DNA from: Bacteroidales bacterium UBA6397
GTDB lineage: Bacteria > Bacteroidota > Bacteroidia > Bacteroidales > UBA932
NCBI GenBank assembly: GCA_002439875.1
Contig: DJQB01000025.1
Span: 1 to 64,000, forward strand
Length of the DNA: 64,000 bases
Direction of reading: 5' to 3'
Shown here: one piece after another, positions 26,491 through 35,047 of the stretch
Layout: each line of letters starts with the position of its first letter
How positions within the stretch are numbered: the stretch's first letter is position 1
Notes under the pieces: model-generated
Database searches by the model: none
What the model was told of the DNA's origin: nothing
What the model saw: only the letters and a program-made list of their open reading frames with translations
Position numbers and translations under genes: made by a program

Positions 26491-27702
26491 CTAAGGCATT
26501 TTCCTGAAGTCCTTGGCAAGGCCACCGGCACCGGTCTCCTTGTAAAGTGAGGGCAGATCCTTTCCTGTCTGCTTCATTACCTCTACCACGTGGTCGAAAG
26601 AAACACGATGCTTTCCGTCCGAAAACGCCGCATAAAGATTCGAATCCAACGCGCGAGTCGCGGCAAAAGCGTTTCTCTCGATGCACGGAATCTGCACAAG
26701 ACCGCAGATTGGATCACAGGTCATACCGAGGTGATGCTCCAATCCCATCTCGGCTGCATACTCAATCTGCGAGGGACTTCCTCCGAAAAGTTGGCACGCA
26801 GCGGCGGAAGCCATGGCACATGCCACACCGACCTCCCCCTGGCAGCCGACTTCCGCGCCGGAGATGGAAGCGTTCCGTTTGACTACATTGCCGATGACTC
26901 CTGCGGTCGCCAGAGCGTGAAGCATACGGACATCCTTGAAGTCATGGCCTTTCGCCAGATGATATAGGACACCGGGCAGGACTCCGCTCGATCCGCAGGT
27001 CGGAGCTGTCACGATAACTCCGCCGGAAGCGTTCTCCTCGCTCACGGCAAGGGCATACGCATAGACAAGGCCTCTTGTCTGGAGGGTCTGCTTATAGCCG
27101 GTCGCCTTGACATAATAGGTCGGGGCCTTTCTCGGAAGATTCAACGGACCTGGGAGCACACCCTCGTGGTCAATGCCTCTTTCCACTGCCGCCTTCATGG
27201 CCAACCACACCTCCTGAAGGTAATCCCAGATGTCGGAGCCTTCGCAAAGGTCCACATATTCCCAATAGCTACGTCCCTTGTCCTCGCACCATCTCTGGAT
27301 CTCGGCAAGGTGGTTCATCCCATAGACCTCCGGAGTCGAGAAGCGGTCATCAGGCTTTCCTTCAGATAAAGCCCCACCGCCCACACTGTAGACGGTCCAC
27401 TCATCTGTCTGGCGGCCGTCAGAGTCAAAGGACTTGAAGCACATACCATTAGGATGAAACGGGAGGAAAATTTCCGGCTTCCATACAATACGCACCGGAG
27501 CGATACGGTCCAATGCCTCGATAACCGCCACATCTGTCATGTGGCCCTTACCCGTGGCAGCAAGGCTTCCGTAAAGCGTCACCTCGAAGGAGGATGCGCC
27601 AAAATGTCTCTCGGCGAACATCTTGGCTGCCTTGTTTGGACCCATCGTATGGCTGCTGGATGGCCCTTTGCCAATTTTATAAAGTTCTTTAAGTGATTTC
27701 AT
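26491..27702 (-). CDS. sdaA: L-serine dehydratase, single-chain iron-sulfur type
   Basis: 403 residues. The N-terminal beta domain has GPSSSHTMGPNKAAKMF (about 13-29). The alpha domain has the three cysteine segments expected to hold a [4Fe-4S] cluster: TAPTCGSSGVLPG, SGAEVGCQGEVGVACAM and GMTCDPICGLVQIPCIERNA. The reaction is L-serine to pyruvate and ammonia in the cytoplasm; the cluster is oxygen-sensitive, which suits an anaerobe. It is monocistronic by appearance, with hsp20 downstream on the same strand after 235 bases. Length is normal for the fused form, though shorter than the E. coli enzyme. Confidence 0.95.
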   Translation of the reverse strand: MKSLKELYKIGKGPSSSHTMGPNKAAKMFAERHFGASSFEVTLYGSLAATGKGHMTDVAVIEALDRIAPVRIVWKPEIFLPFHPNGMCFKSFDSDGRQTDEWTVYSVGGGALSEGKPDDRFSTPEVYGMNHLAEIQRWCEDKGRSYWEYVDLCEGSDIWDYLQEVWLAMKAAVERGIDHEGVLPGPLNLPRKAPTYYVKATGYKQTLQTRGLVYAYALAVSEENASGGVIVTAPTCGSSGVLPGVLYHLAKGHDFKDVRMLHALATAGVIGNVVKRNASISGAEVGCQGEVGVACAMASAAACQLFGGSPSQIEYAAEMGLEHHLGMTCDPICGLVQIPCIERNAFAATRALDSNLYAAFSDGKHRVSFDHVVEVMKQTGKDLPSLYKETGAGGLAKDFRKMP

Positions 27703-27817
27703 AATTCTCGTCCGATTTATTTACAGCTTGGGATAAGCCCGCCAATCATCGCGGCGCGTTCCTGCTGATGTCAGCCCATTGATTTTTAGTGGACTTGGAA
27801 TATCTGTGAAAGCCATG

Positions 27818-29212
27818 TCATTCCTCCGGAAGGAACATAGGATCCCAGGCCGGGAGGAGGATCGGCTTCTGGTCCAGCATATTCATGACATCCGATGGAA
27901 CGTATTTTTTCTCAATGACGAGGCGGAACATGTAGTTGTCGAACCACTCGTCGGTCATTATGAGGTTGCCTTTGTAGCCGGAATCGGCGCCCCAACTGTT
28001 CTCAACCATCCATTTGACCGCCTTGCCGTCCTTGATGTCCACGGCGATGAGGGTCATGGCGTGGGACGAGCCGCTGGCATGGGTCTGAACCCTCTGACGC
28101 TTGTCCATAGGGAAAGTCGTTCCGAAAAGTGAGCCGTAATCGAAGTTGTTCAGATCCAAGGTACCTTTCTGTCTGTCCATGAACTTGGCCACGTCGCAAG
28201 AGAAGTACATGGCGGTGTTGTCCTTGATCGAGGCAATGGCCATCTCCTTGATTCTATCGACCGGCAGATTGATGTAAAGCCAGTTCTGCCCGTCGTAGAC
28301 ATGACGGTCATAGTCAATCTCATAGACCTTGCCATATTCACGGGTAGGGTCGTTCATCACCATGATGTAGTTGTTCTCAAGATCCGATCCGACATATTCA
28401 TCATAGAAGGATTTAGGGGTGTAGGTCTTGGTGCTGACAAAGTTGCCCTTGGAGTCATAGCGGGTCCACTCGAACTCCACCGGCGGCTCGCCGAGGCAGA
28501 GGACCAGCATCCTGTAGATTTCCTTGAGCATCCCGGTCTTCATCTCAAGACAGTCATTGGCGGAAGCATCACGAAGTTTGAGGCCGTCCTCACGCAGTTT
28601 GGTGGCGATCCTGGTCCGCATCTGTGACGTGTTGTTGGCGCAATAGGTCTCAGGCATGACATCGGACGGAACGACACCGTACTTCATGATAAGGTTCGAG
28701 ACTCCCGTGAACTGTCCGCCGTCCCCTATCGGGTTGCGGAACAGCCAGTCAACTTTGCGGTCGTCAAAACTCAGGCTCTTCGTGTCGATCACTCCCTGAA
28801 GGAACAGGTTGGCCTTCTCCAGCTGATCGTAGAAGAACACGTAGTTCTGGGAGAAGGTAAACGAACCTAGGTCATATTTATCTATCATTTTGGATCTTAA
28901 CACATTGAGTCCCGTGAAAAGCCAGCAGCGGCCAGAGGATTTCTGATTGGTGCGTCCCTTTGTCTTCACCTCATCCGAGAAGTGTGTGTCGATCATCGCT
29001 ATGTTCTCGGAATTCGCGGCGAGAACATTGATGGCGGCCGCATTGAGAGCATTGCGGACAGCCTTGTCGGAGGCTGTGCCTTCGTAGCCTTTACGGATCT
29101 CGGCCAGCATCTCGGCTGAGATGCCTCCATTACCTGACTGATTCTGCGCGGAAACGCCGATTCCTGAAAGAACCAGAAGCGCAGCGGAGATGATTAGCGT
29201 TCTTTTATTCAT
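27818..29212 (-). CDS. Exported C1B peptidase (aminopeptidase C / bleomycin hydrolase family)
   Basis: 464 residues. It begins with a clear signal peptide (MNKRTLIISAALLVLSGIG, cleavage after VSAQ), so it works outside the cytoplasm, unlike Lactococcus PepC. The papain-like triad is present: Cys in NQKSSGRCWLF, His in GSSHAMTLIAV, Asn in VENSWGADSG. QNYVFFYDQLEKANLF is the usual family segment after the Cys. Family members are hexameric peptidases that trim peptides; exported forms are common in Bacteroidetes. It is transcribed away from the FecCD permease, 109 bases apart. Confidence 0.92.
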   Translation of the reverse strand: MNKRTLIISAALLVLSGIGVSAQNQSGNGGISAEMLAEIRKGYEGTASDKAVRNALNAAAINVLAANSENIAMIDTHFSDEVKTKGRTNQKSSGRCWLFTGLNVLRSKMIDKYDLGSFTFSQNYVFFYDQLEKANLFLQGVIDTKSLSFDDRKVDWLFRNPIGDGGQFTGVSNLIMKYGVVPSDVMPETYCANNTSQMRTRIATKLREDGLKLRDASANDCLEMKTGMLKEIYRMLVLCLGEPPVEFEWTRYDSKGNFVSTKTYTPKSFYDEYVGSDLENNYIMVMNDPTREYGKVYEIDYDRHVYDGQNWLYINLPVDRIKEMAIASIKDNTAMYFSCDVAKFMDRQKGTLDLNNFDYGSLFGTTFPMDKRQRVQTHASGSSHAMTLIAVDIKDGKAVKWMVENSWGADSGYKGNLIMTDEWFDNYMFRLVIEKKYVPSDVMNMLDQKPILLPAWDPMFLPEE

Positions 29213-29321
29213 AAATATTCAAAGATTTGGGGTAAATTTAGCGAAAATTTTTGGGATCCGTTCAGACCGGGCGGATTTTTAAGCAAGCGGCAAAGAATAG
29301 GTTGCCGCAGATTTGGCAAAG

Positions 29322-30266
29322 ATGAAGAGTCGCTCGAGAATATTCCTTCTTGCCGCCGCGACACTGCTGCTCGCCGGCGCCGACCTGCTCACCGGAGGAG
29401 CGGGCTTGAGCGGAATGGACGCTGGTATATTCCTGAAACTCAGGCTTCCGAGAATGCTGACAGCCGTCATTGCCGGTGCGTCCCTCTCTCTTGCGGGGCT
29501 TCAGATGCAGAGCATTTTCCGCAATCCGCTCGCCGACCCGCACATCATGGGCGTGAGCGCCGGGGCCGGGACAGGGGCCGCTGTCGCGACTCTTCTCTTC
29601 GGAGCCTCGCTTCCGGCCGCCCTGTCCGGGTTGACTATGGCGGCCGCGGCATTCCTCGGTGCGCTGCTGACATCCACGCTGGTTGTCGCCGTGGCATCCA
29701 AAGTCCAAAGTTCCTCCACCTTGCTGATTTTCGGCGTGATGCTGGGCTTCATCTTCAGCGCGGTGACATCCATTCTTGAATATTCCGCCAGTGCGGAAAG
29801 CCTGAAAGTATTCTATAGTTGGTCGGCGGGAAGTTTTACAGGATGCCGCCCAGGCGAAGTCGCGGTGATCGGGGGAGCACTGGCCATCGGCACTCTGCTG
29901 ACCTATATTAATAATAAAGGACTCGACATCGCCCTTTTCGGGGATGAATATGCCAGCCTTGCGGGAGCGGACATGCGCCGCATCCGGAACATCTCGATGA
30001 CGGGGAGCTGTCTGATGGCCGGTGCGGTCACGGCTTTCTGCGGACCGCTGGGTTTCGTGGGGATCGTGGCGCCGCACATAGCCGGAAGACTGCTCGGCTC
30101 CTCGGTCCACATCAAGGTCATCCCGTCCGTGATGCTCACGGGAGCAGGTCTGACACTTGCGGCCGACATAATCTCGAATGCCTGTCCCACTCCCCTGCCG
30201 GTCGGAAGCACAATGGCGATCATCGGCATACCAATCATCCTGGCGATTCTCACAAATAGAAGGTGA
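29322..30266 (+). CDS. FecCD/BtuC-type ABC transporter permease
   Basis: 314 residues from the ATG at 29322 (a TTG three codons earlier is possible). About nine to ten membrane helices rich in Ala, Gly and Leu. Family landmarks are RLPRMLTAVIAGASLSLAGL, MQSIFRNPLADPHIMGVSAG, WSAGSF, and GPLGFVGIVAPHIAGRLLG, which holds the cytoplasmic coupling helix. Such permeases import iron-siderophore, heme or cobalamin. The ATPase gene follows (ATG two bases after this stop), but no periplasmic binding protein or TonB receptor gene is adjacent. It is slightly shorter than usual (about 330-350). Confidence 0.92.
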   Translation: MKSRSRIFLLAAATLLLAGADLLTGGAGLSGMDAGIFLKLRLPRMLTAVIAGASLSLAGLQMQSIFRNPLADPHIMGVSAGAGTGAAVATLLFGASLPAALSGLTMAAAAFLGALLTSTLVVAVASKVQSSSTLLIFGVMLGFIFSAVTSILEYSASAESLKVFYSWSAGSFTGCRPGEVAVIGGALAIGTLLTYINNKGLDIALFGDEYASLAGADMRRIRNISMTGSCLMAGAVTAFCGPLGFVGIVAPHIAGRLLGSSVHIKVIPSVMLTGAGLTLAADIISNACPTPLPVGSTMAIIGIPIILAILTNRR

Positions 30267-30268
30267 AT

Positions 30269-30877
30269 ATGCTGAAAGCGAGCGAATTAATTATCGGACA
30301 CAAGGACATCCCGGTTGCGGGGCCATTGACTTTTGAATATCCGGACGGACAGTCCGTCATGCTTTGCGGTCCGAACGGCAGCGGAAAGAGCACGCTGATG
30401 AAGACCATCTCCGGTCTCATTCCTCCATTGTCTGGCGGATTCTCGGCCGGAGGGTCCATCGTGATGATACCCACACATATTCCGAAAATCAAAGGGTTCA
30501 CTGTCAAGGAGTTCATACGCACGAGCCTGTTCTCGGCTTCGGGAATGTTCAGGAAACTGAACGCCGAAGCGGAGACTGCCATGGAGGAAGCGATTCATAC
30601 TCTTAGAATCAACTCATTTACAGACAAGGACATAAGCTTGATCTCCGACGGGGAGTTCCAGAAAGCATGCATCGCCACTGCCTTGACACGAAAGGCCAAT
30701 GTGATCCTTCTGGACGAACCCACAGCGTTTCTGGACGTGGACAACAGGATCATGGTTCTGCATACCCTTCAGGAGCTTGCGCGCGCCATGGGAACTACTA
30801 TCATCTTCTCCACTCACGACATACATGACGGAGCCCGGTTCTCCGACGCAATCCTCTCGCTCGGGCAAAAGTTTTGA
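30269..30877 (+). CDS. ABC transporter ATPase, short FecE-like
   Basis: 202 residues; the ATG at 30269 is preceded by GGTGAAT. Walker A is CGPNGSGKSTLM, Walker B VILLDEPTAFLD and the H-loop STHD. The signature loop is ISDGEFQKACIATAL in place of LSGGQ, so Ser and one Gly are kept only in part. The protein is about 50 residues shorter than ordinary FecE/BtuD ATPases and ends soon after the H-loop, without the C-terminal tail. It pairs with the permease upstream. The polA -33 element overlaps its stop codon. Confidence 0.88.
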   Translation: MLKASELIIGHKDIPVAGPLTFEYPDGQSVMLCGPNGSGKSTLMKTISGLIPPLSGGFSAGGSIVMIPTHIPKIKGFTVKEFIRTSLFSASGMFRKLNAEAETAMEEAIHTLRINSFTDKDISLISDGEFQKACIATALTRKANVILLDEPTAFLDVDNRIMVLHTLQELARAMGTTIIFSTHDIHDGARFSDAILSLGQKF

Positions 30878-30903
30878 AAGCACGAAACAATTCCTTATCT
30901 TTG
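30872..30903 (+). promoter_or_regulatory. Promoter of polA
   Basis: TTTTG (30872-30876), 19 bases, TATCTTTG (30896-30903): a near-consensus promoter. The ATG is 54 bases downstream. Confidence 0.75.
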
Positions 30904-30957
30904 TACAAGCACGTGAAAAAGAAATCGCAGCCACACTTTGATAAACGGAAAAAAACA

Positions 30958-33609
30958 ATGCCGGGAAAGATTTTCTTCATAGACGGGCACGCGTTGATCT
31001 TCAAGATGTATTATGCGTTCCTAAGGAGTCCGATGATCAACTCCAAAGGGGCTGATATGTCGATTCTTTACGGATTCACCAAATATATTCTGGAACTTCA
31101 GAACAGGGAAAATCCGGACTACCTCGCAGTGGCTTTCGACCCGCCGGGAGGAACGTTCAGAAACAAGCTTTACCCGGAGTACAAGGCGAACCGCAAGGAG
31201 ACTCCCCAGTTGGTGATCGACTCGTTGGATCCGCTGATGGAATTATGCAGGGCCATGAACATTCCGACCTTGATGCTGAAAGGCTACGAGGCTGACGATG
31301 TGATCGGTTCCATGGCCAAACGCTGCGCCGGAGAAGGGCTGGATGTCTTCATGGTGACCCCTGACAAGGACTACGGGCAGCTGATCGGACCTCACATCTG
31401 GCAGTATAAGCCAGGCAAGGCCGGTTTTGACAACGAGATCATCGGCGTGAAAGAGATCTGCGAAAAGTACGGGATCCAGTCTCCGGAACAGGTCATAGAC
31501 ATGCTGACAATATGCGGGGACACGGCTGACAATGTGCCTGGGGTCAAAGGAGTCGGAGAGGTCGGGGCGAGCAAACTGGTCGCCAAATTCGGTTCCGTGG
31601 AGGAGATCTACAGGCATCTGGATGAGCTGACACCACGACAGAAAGTTCAGTTCGAGGAGGCTCGGTACCACATTGAGCTCAGCCACGAGCTCGTGACGAT
31701 CAAGACGGACATCGAGGTTGACGTGAAGACCGAACAGATGAAGGTCAACCGGGAGTATGGTCCGGAGCTAGCCGACCTTTTCGAAAAATACGAGTTCAAT
31801 TCCCTGAACAGGTTCATAGGTCACACCACAGTGCCCGAGGAGAAAAGGGACGCGAAGTTGCCTGAAACCGTCAAGGTGCGCCCTGGTGAAGTGGTCAAGG
31901 CGGCGATCAAGGCCGGAATCTGCTCGGTCATCACCGAAGGGGCAGACGGAGGCATATTCACAAGAACCGTTAGGATCATCATCGGCGCCCGTGATGGGGA
32001 GAGGATTATTGTCGCGGAAGGTGGGTTGACGGATTTCAAGACCCTGCTGGAGAAAGCCGATGTCGCCAAATGCGGCGAGGACCTAAAGAGACAAATGAAT
32101 ATCCTCGCGTCCGGCGACGTGACTCTTCAAGGCCGCCTTCGCGACATCGCCCTCATGCACTATCTGCTTGATCCTGAGAAGAGCCACAAGATAGACGTTC
32201 TGGCGCGGAGCTTGTTGGGAGTGTCGCTGGACACCGTCACGAGTGGCACAGCGCCGTCCACAGGCTCGCTATTCGACGATATCCCGTCAGACGAGGGGAG
32301 CCGCGACAGAAGCAAGGAGTCGGCAGTGTTGCTCCTTCTTTCCGACAGGATCCGCAAGGATATGGAGAAAGTCTCTGTAGCAAGCCTTTACGACACTATG
32401 GAAGAACCGCTTCTCAAAGTTCTCTCCAAAATGGAGAGGAATGGGGTAAAGGTCGATCTTGGATCCCTCAAGGATTTCACGGAGCATCTTCGCCAAGAGA
32501 TGGCGGAAAGAGAGGCTCGGATCAGGGAGATGGCGGGAGAGCCGTCTCTGAACATCTCTTCCCCGAAACAGGTCGGTGCTGTGCTTTTCGAGAAGTTGAA
32601 ACTCTCCGACAAGCCAAAAAAGAACAGCAACGGAACATATTCCACAGAGGAATCCACTCTTTTGGATCTGGCCGACAAGCACCCGATCATCGACGAGATT
32701 CTGGAGTACAGGGCCGTGAGGAAACTGCTGTCAACCTACATCGAGCCGTTCCCGAGCTACATCGAGCCTTCCGATGGCAAGATCCACACGACGTTCAACC
32801 AAGCTCTTACCGCGACAGGACGCCTTAGCTCATCAAACCCCAACCTCCAGAACATCCCTATCCGCTCGGACAGAGGCCGGGAGATCCGCAAAGCTTTTGT
32901 GCCAAGCACCCCAGACGGTCTGATCCTGTCGGCAGACTATTCACAGATTGAACTTAGAATCATGGCCCACCTGAGCTGCGACCAACATCTGATCAGCGCC
33001 TTTAAGCAGGGTGTGGACATTCACGCAGCCACTGCGGAAAAGATTTTCGGCATCCCACACGATCAGGTCACACCCGACCAGAGACGCATCGCAAAGACCG
33101 CCAATTTCGGAATCATGTACGGCATCTCGGCTTTCGGTCTGGCCCAAAGGCTAAGGATCAGCCGCAAGGAGGCCCAGAAAATCATAGACGACTACTTCGC
33201 CGGTTTCCCGTCCATCCTTTCGTTCATAGAGGACACAAAGGCGGCGGCGCGCGAGACCGGTTACGTTGAAACCATCTTCGGGAGAAGACGGTATATTCCA
33301 GACATCAATTCCAAGAACGGGACGTTGAGGGCTCTCGCCGAGAGGAATGCCGTCAACGCTCCGATCCAAGGCACATCAGCTGACATCATCAAGATGGCTA
33401 TGATCGAGGTTGACAAGGCGATGACAGAAGCCGGAATGAAAAGCAGGATGATCCTCCAGATCCACGACGAACTTGTGTTCGACGCGCTCCAAGAGGAGAT
33501 TGAGGATCTGAAGCAGATGGTGATTGACAAGATGGAAAATGTTGTAAAACTTTCAGTACCACTAACAGTAGAATGCAATTATGGGAAAAACTGGCTTGAA
33601 GCCCACTGA
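30958..33609 (+). CDS. polA: DNA polymerase I lacking an active proofreading site
   Basis: 883 residues from the ATG at 30958 (the open frame extends upstream to 30874 but that would lie across the promoter). Residues 1-about 290 are the 5'-3' exonuclease (FFIDGHALIFKMYYAFLR, GYEADDVIGSMAKR, GVKGVGEVGASKLV). Residues about 310-480 occupy the place of the 3'-5' exonuclease but the acidic catalytic residues are absent: no DTE near GICSVITEG, and GEDLKRQMNIL where NLKYD is expected. The polymerase domain is complete: motif A LSADYSQIELRIMAHL, motif B RRIAKTANFGIMYGISAFGL, motif C LQIHDELVFD. It fills gaps and removes RNA primers. Its end overlaps the sigma factor gene by 29 bases. Confidence 0.97.
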   Translation: MPGKIFFIDGHALIFKMYYAFLRSPMINSKGADMSILYGFTKYILELQNRENPDYLAVAFDPPGGTFRNKLYPEYKANRKETPQLVIDSLDPLMELCRAMNIPTLMLKGYEADDVIGSMAKRCAGEGLDVFMVTPDKDYGQLIGPHIWQYKPGKAGFDNEIIGVKEICEKYGIQSPEQVIDMLTICGDTADNVPGVKGVGEVGASKLVAKFGSVEEIYRHLDELTPRQKVQFEEARYHIELSHELVTIKTDIEVDVKTEQMKVNREYGPELADLFEKYEFNSLNRFIGHTTVPEEKRDAKLPETVKVRPGEVVKAAIKAGICSVITEGADGGIFTRTVRIIIGARDGERIIVAEGGLTDFKTLLEKADVAKCGEDLKRQMNILASGDVTLQGRLRDIALMHYLLDPEKSHKIDVLARSLLGVSLDTVTSGTAPSTGSLFDDIPSDEGSRDRSKESAVLLLLSDRIRKDMEKVSVASLYDTMEEPLLKVLSKMERNGVKVDLGSLKDFTEHLRQEMAEREARIREMAGEPSLNISSPKQVGAVLFEKLKLSDKPKKNSNGTYSTEESTLLDLADKHPIIDEILEYRAVRKLLSTYIEPFPSYIEPSDGKIHTTFNQALTATGRLSSSNPNLQNIPIRSDRGREIRKAFVPSTPDGLILSADYSQIELRIMAHLSCDQHLISAFKQGVDIHAATAEKIFGIPHDQVTPDQRRIAKTANFGIMYGISAFGLAQRLRISRKEAQKIIDDYFAGFPSILSFIEDTKAAARETGYVETIFGRRRYIPDINSKNGTLRALAERNAVNAPIQGTSADIIKMAMIEVDKAMTEAGMKSRMILQIHDELVFDALQEEIEDLKQMVIDKMENVVKLSVPLTVECNYGKNWLEAH

Positions 33610-34183
33610 TGAGCTTATCATCTTGGCACAAAGAGGCAACGGTCTGGCGTTCACGGCACTCTGGGACCGCCACATCGAACAGCTTAGGTCTTACATCAAG
33701 GCTCGTTTCAAGAATATAGATGACTATGCCTCCGACGACATCTGCAGCCGCAGTTTCGAGAAAGCCTTCAGGCAGATCATGTCTTACGACCAGTACAAGA
33801 GCCGGTTCCTCACATGGCTCTGCACGATAGCCAAGAACACCGCTCTCGACACGCTCGAGCAGGAACAACGTGTGCATCCGAAAAACCAGATAGTCTATCT
33901 TGACGACGAGAGCAAGCCGTCCGGTGTTGAGGTCATCCCGGACCAGGCCGAGGACGCTCTCAACACTTTGATCAAGACTGAGAACGAGGAGGAGCATGCG
34001 AAATATGTCGAGCGACTGCCTGAGCTCTATCGTGAGATAGCCCGCAAGAGGCTCATCGAAGGGATGAAGTACAACGAGATCGCAGAAGCTCTTGACATGG
34101 AGCTCAACACGGTAAAGACTAGGATCCGCCGCGCCAAGCAGATGATAGATGACCTCCGTAGGCAGGAGGAAGATGGAATATGA
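33581..34183 (+). CDS. Sigma-70 family RNA polymerase sigma factor (ECF-like)
   Basis: 200 residues. Region 2 lies at about 20-95 (FTALWDRHIEQLRSYIKARF, RFLTWLCTIAKNTALDTLEQ) and region 4 at about 135-195 (ELYREIARKRLIEGMKYNEI, TVKTRIRRAKQMIDDLR), joined by an acidic linker. No region 1.1 or 3. The gene begins 29 bases inside polA and its stop overlaps the rsmG ATG, so it is translationally coupled to both. No anti-sigma factor gene is adjacent. Region 2.4/4.2 residues do not tell which promoters it reads. Confidence 0.9.
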   Translation: MGKTGLKPTDELIILAQRGNGLAFTALWDRHIEQLRSYIKARFKNIDDYASDDICSRSFEKAFRQIMSYDQYKSRFLTWLCTIAKNTALDTLEQEQRVHPKNQIVYLDDESKPSGVEVIPDQAEDALNTLIKTENEEEHAKYVERLPELYREIARKRLIEGMKYNEIAEALDMELNTVKTRIRRAKQMIDDLRRQEEDGI

Positions 34184-34908
34184 TGACGTTCGCAGAATTC
34201 GAGGCTTTTCTAAAGGCCTCGTTCCCGGACGTGACTGACGGGATGGTGGAGCGCTTCCGCCTGATGGAGGCGGGCTACCGAGACTGGAACGCCAAGATCA
34301 ACGTCATCTCCCGCAAGGACATAGACAGCCTATACGACCACCACGTCCTCCATTCCCTCGCCATTGCCGGATATCTCCGCACGCAGCGTCCGGAAACATA
34401 TTCATTGTTCACCGCTCCGCCCCCTATAGAATCTGCGAAATCCCCTTTTACCGTCACCAGTGCCAATGTCACACAGACCGGGCTAAGGGTTTTGGACCTC
34501 GGCACCGGAGGCGGCTTCCCCGGCATTCCGCTGGCCGTGATGTTCCCTAATGTGCGATTTACCCTCTGTGATTCAGTTGGCAAGAAAACCATAGTTGCCG
34601 GAGAGATTGCGAATATGCTCGGCCTTGACAACGTGGAGATTGTCAACGCTCGCGCTGAAAGTCTCCCCGGCAAGTTCGACTTTGTAGTCTCGCGCGCCGT
34701 TGCTTCCCTCGCCGACTTCTATCCTTGGGTGAAAGGGAAATATTCCTGTTCAATCCTTTACCTCAAAGGCGGTGACATCAACGAAGAGATCTGTGCCCTC
34801 ATGGCCCGCGAGCACCTCCGCAAAGGCTCCGTATCCACTTGGCCCGTCAACCATTGGTTGACAGACCCTTATTTCGAGGGCAAATTCGTGATTGACATCC
34901 AACGGTAA
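34180..34908 (+). CDS. rsmG: 16S rRNA m7G527 methyltransferase RsmG
   Basis: 242 residues; its ATG shares bases with the sigma factor stop (ATGA). The N-terminal part (YRDWNAKINVISRKDIDSLY, DHHVLHSLAIAGYL) and the SAM-binding loop VLDLGTGGGFPGIPLAVMFP are typical, with VVSRAVASL further on. Between the helix ending AGYL and the SAM loop there is an extra stretch of roughly 30 residues (RTQRPETYSLFTAPPPIE and on) that normal RsmG does not have. The enzyme methylates N7 of G527 with SAM on the 30S subunit. Loss of function gives low-level streptomycin resistance in other bacteria. Confidence 0.93.
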   Translation: MMTFAEFEAFLKASFPDVTDGMVERFRLMEAGYRDWNAKINVISRKDIDSLYDHHVLHSLAIAGYLRTQRPETYSLFTAPPPIESAKSPFTVTSANVTQTGLRVLDLGTGGGFPGIPLAVMFPNVRFTLCDSVGKKTIVAGEIANMLGLDNVEIVNARAESLPGKFDFVVSRAVASLADFYPWVKGKYSCSILYLKGGDINEEICALMAREHLRKGSVSTWPVNHWLTDPYFEGKFVIDIQR

Positions 34909-35047
34909 GCGCCCCCCACTACTCTAAATAGGCCAAATCTGGCTGTCAAAGTTTATAGGTTGACGACTTCGGATTTGTACTTTGTGTGATAATCCGTCTA
35001 ATCTGCATCAAAGAAGAAAAATGAAATATTAAACACTAAAATATTCA

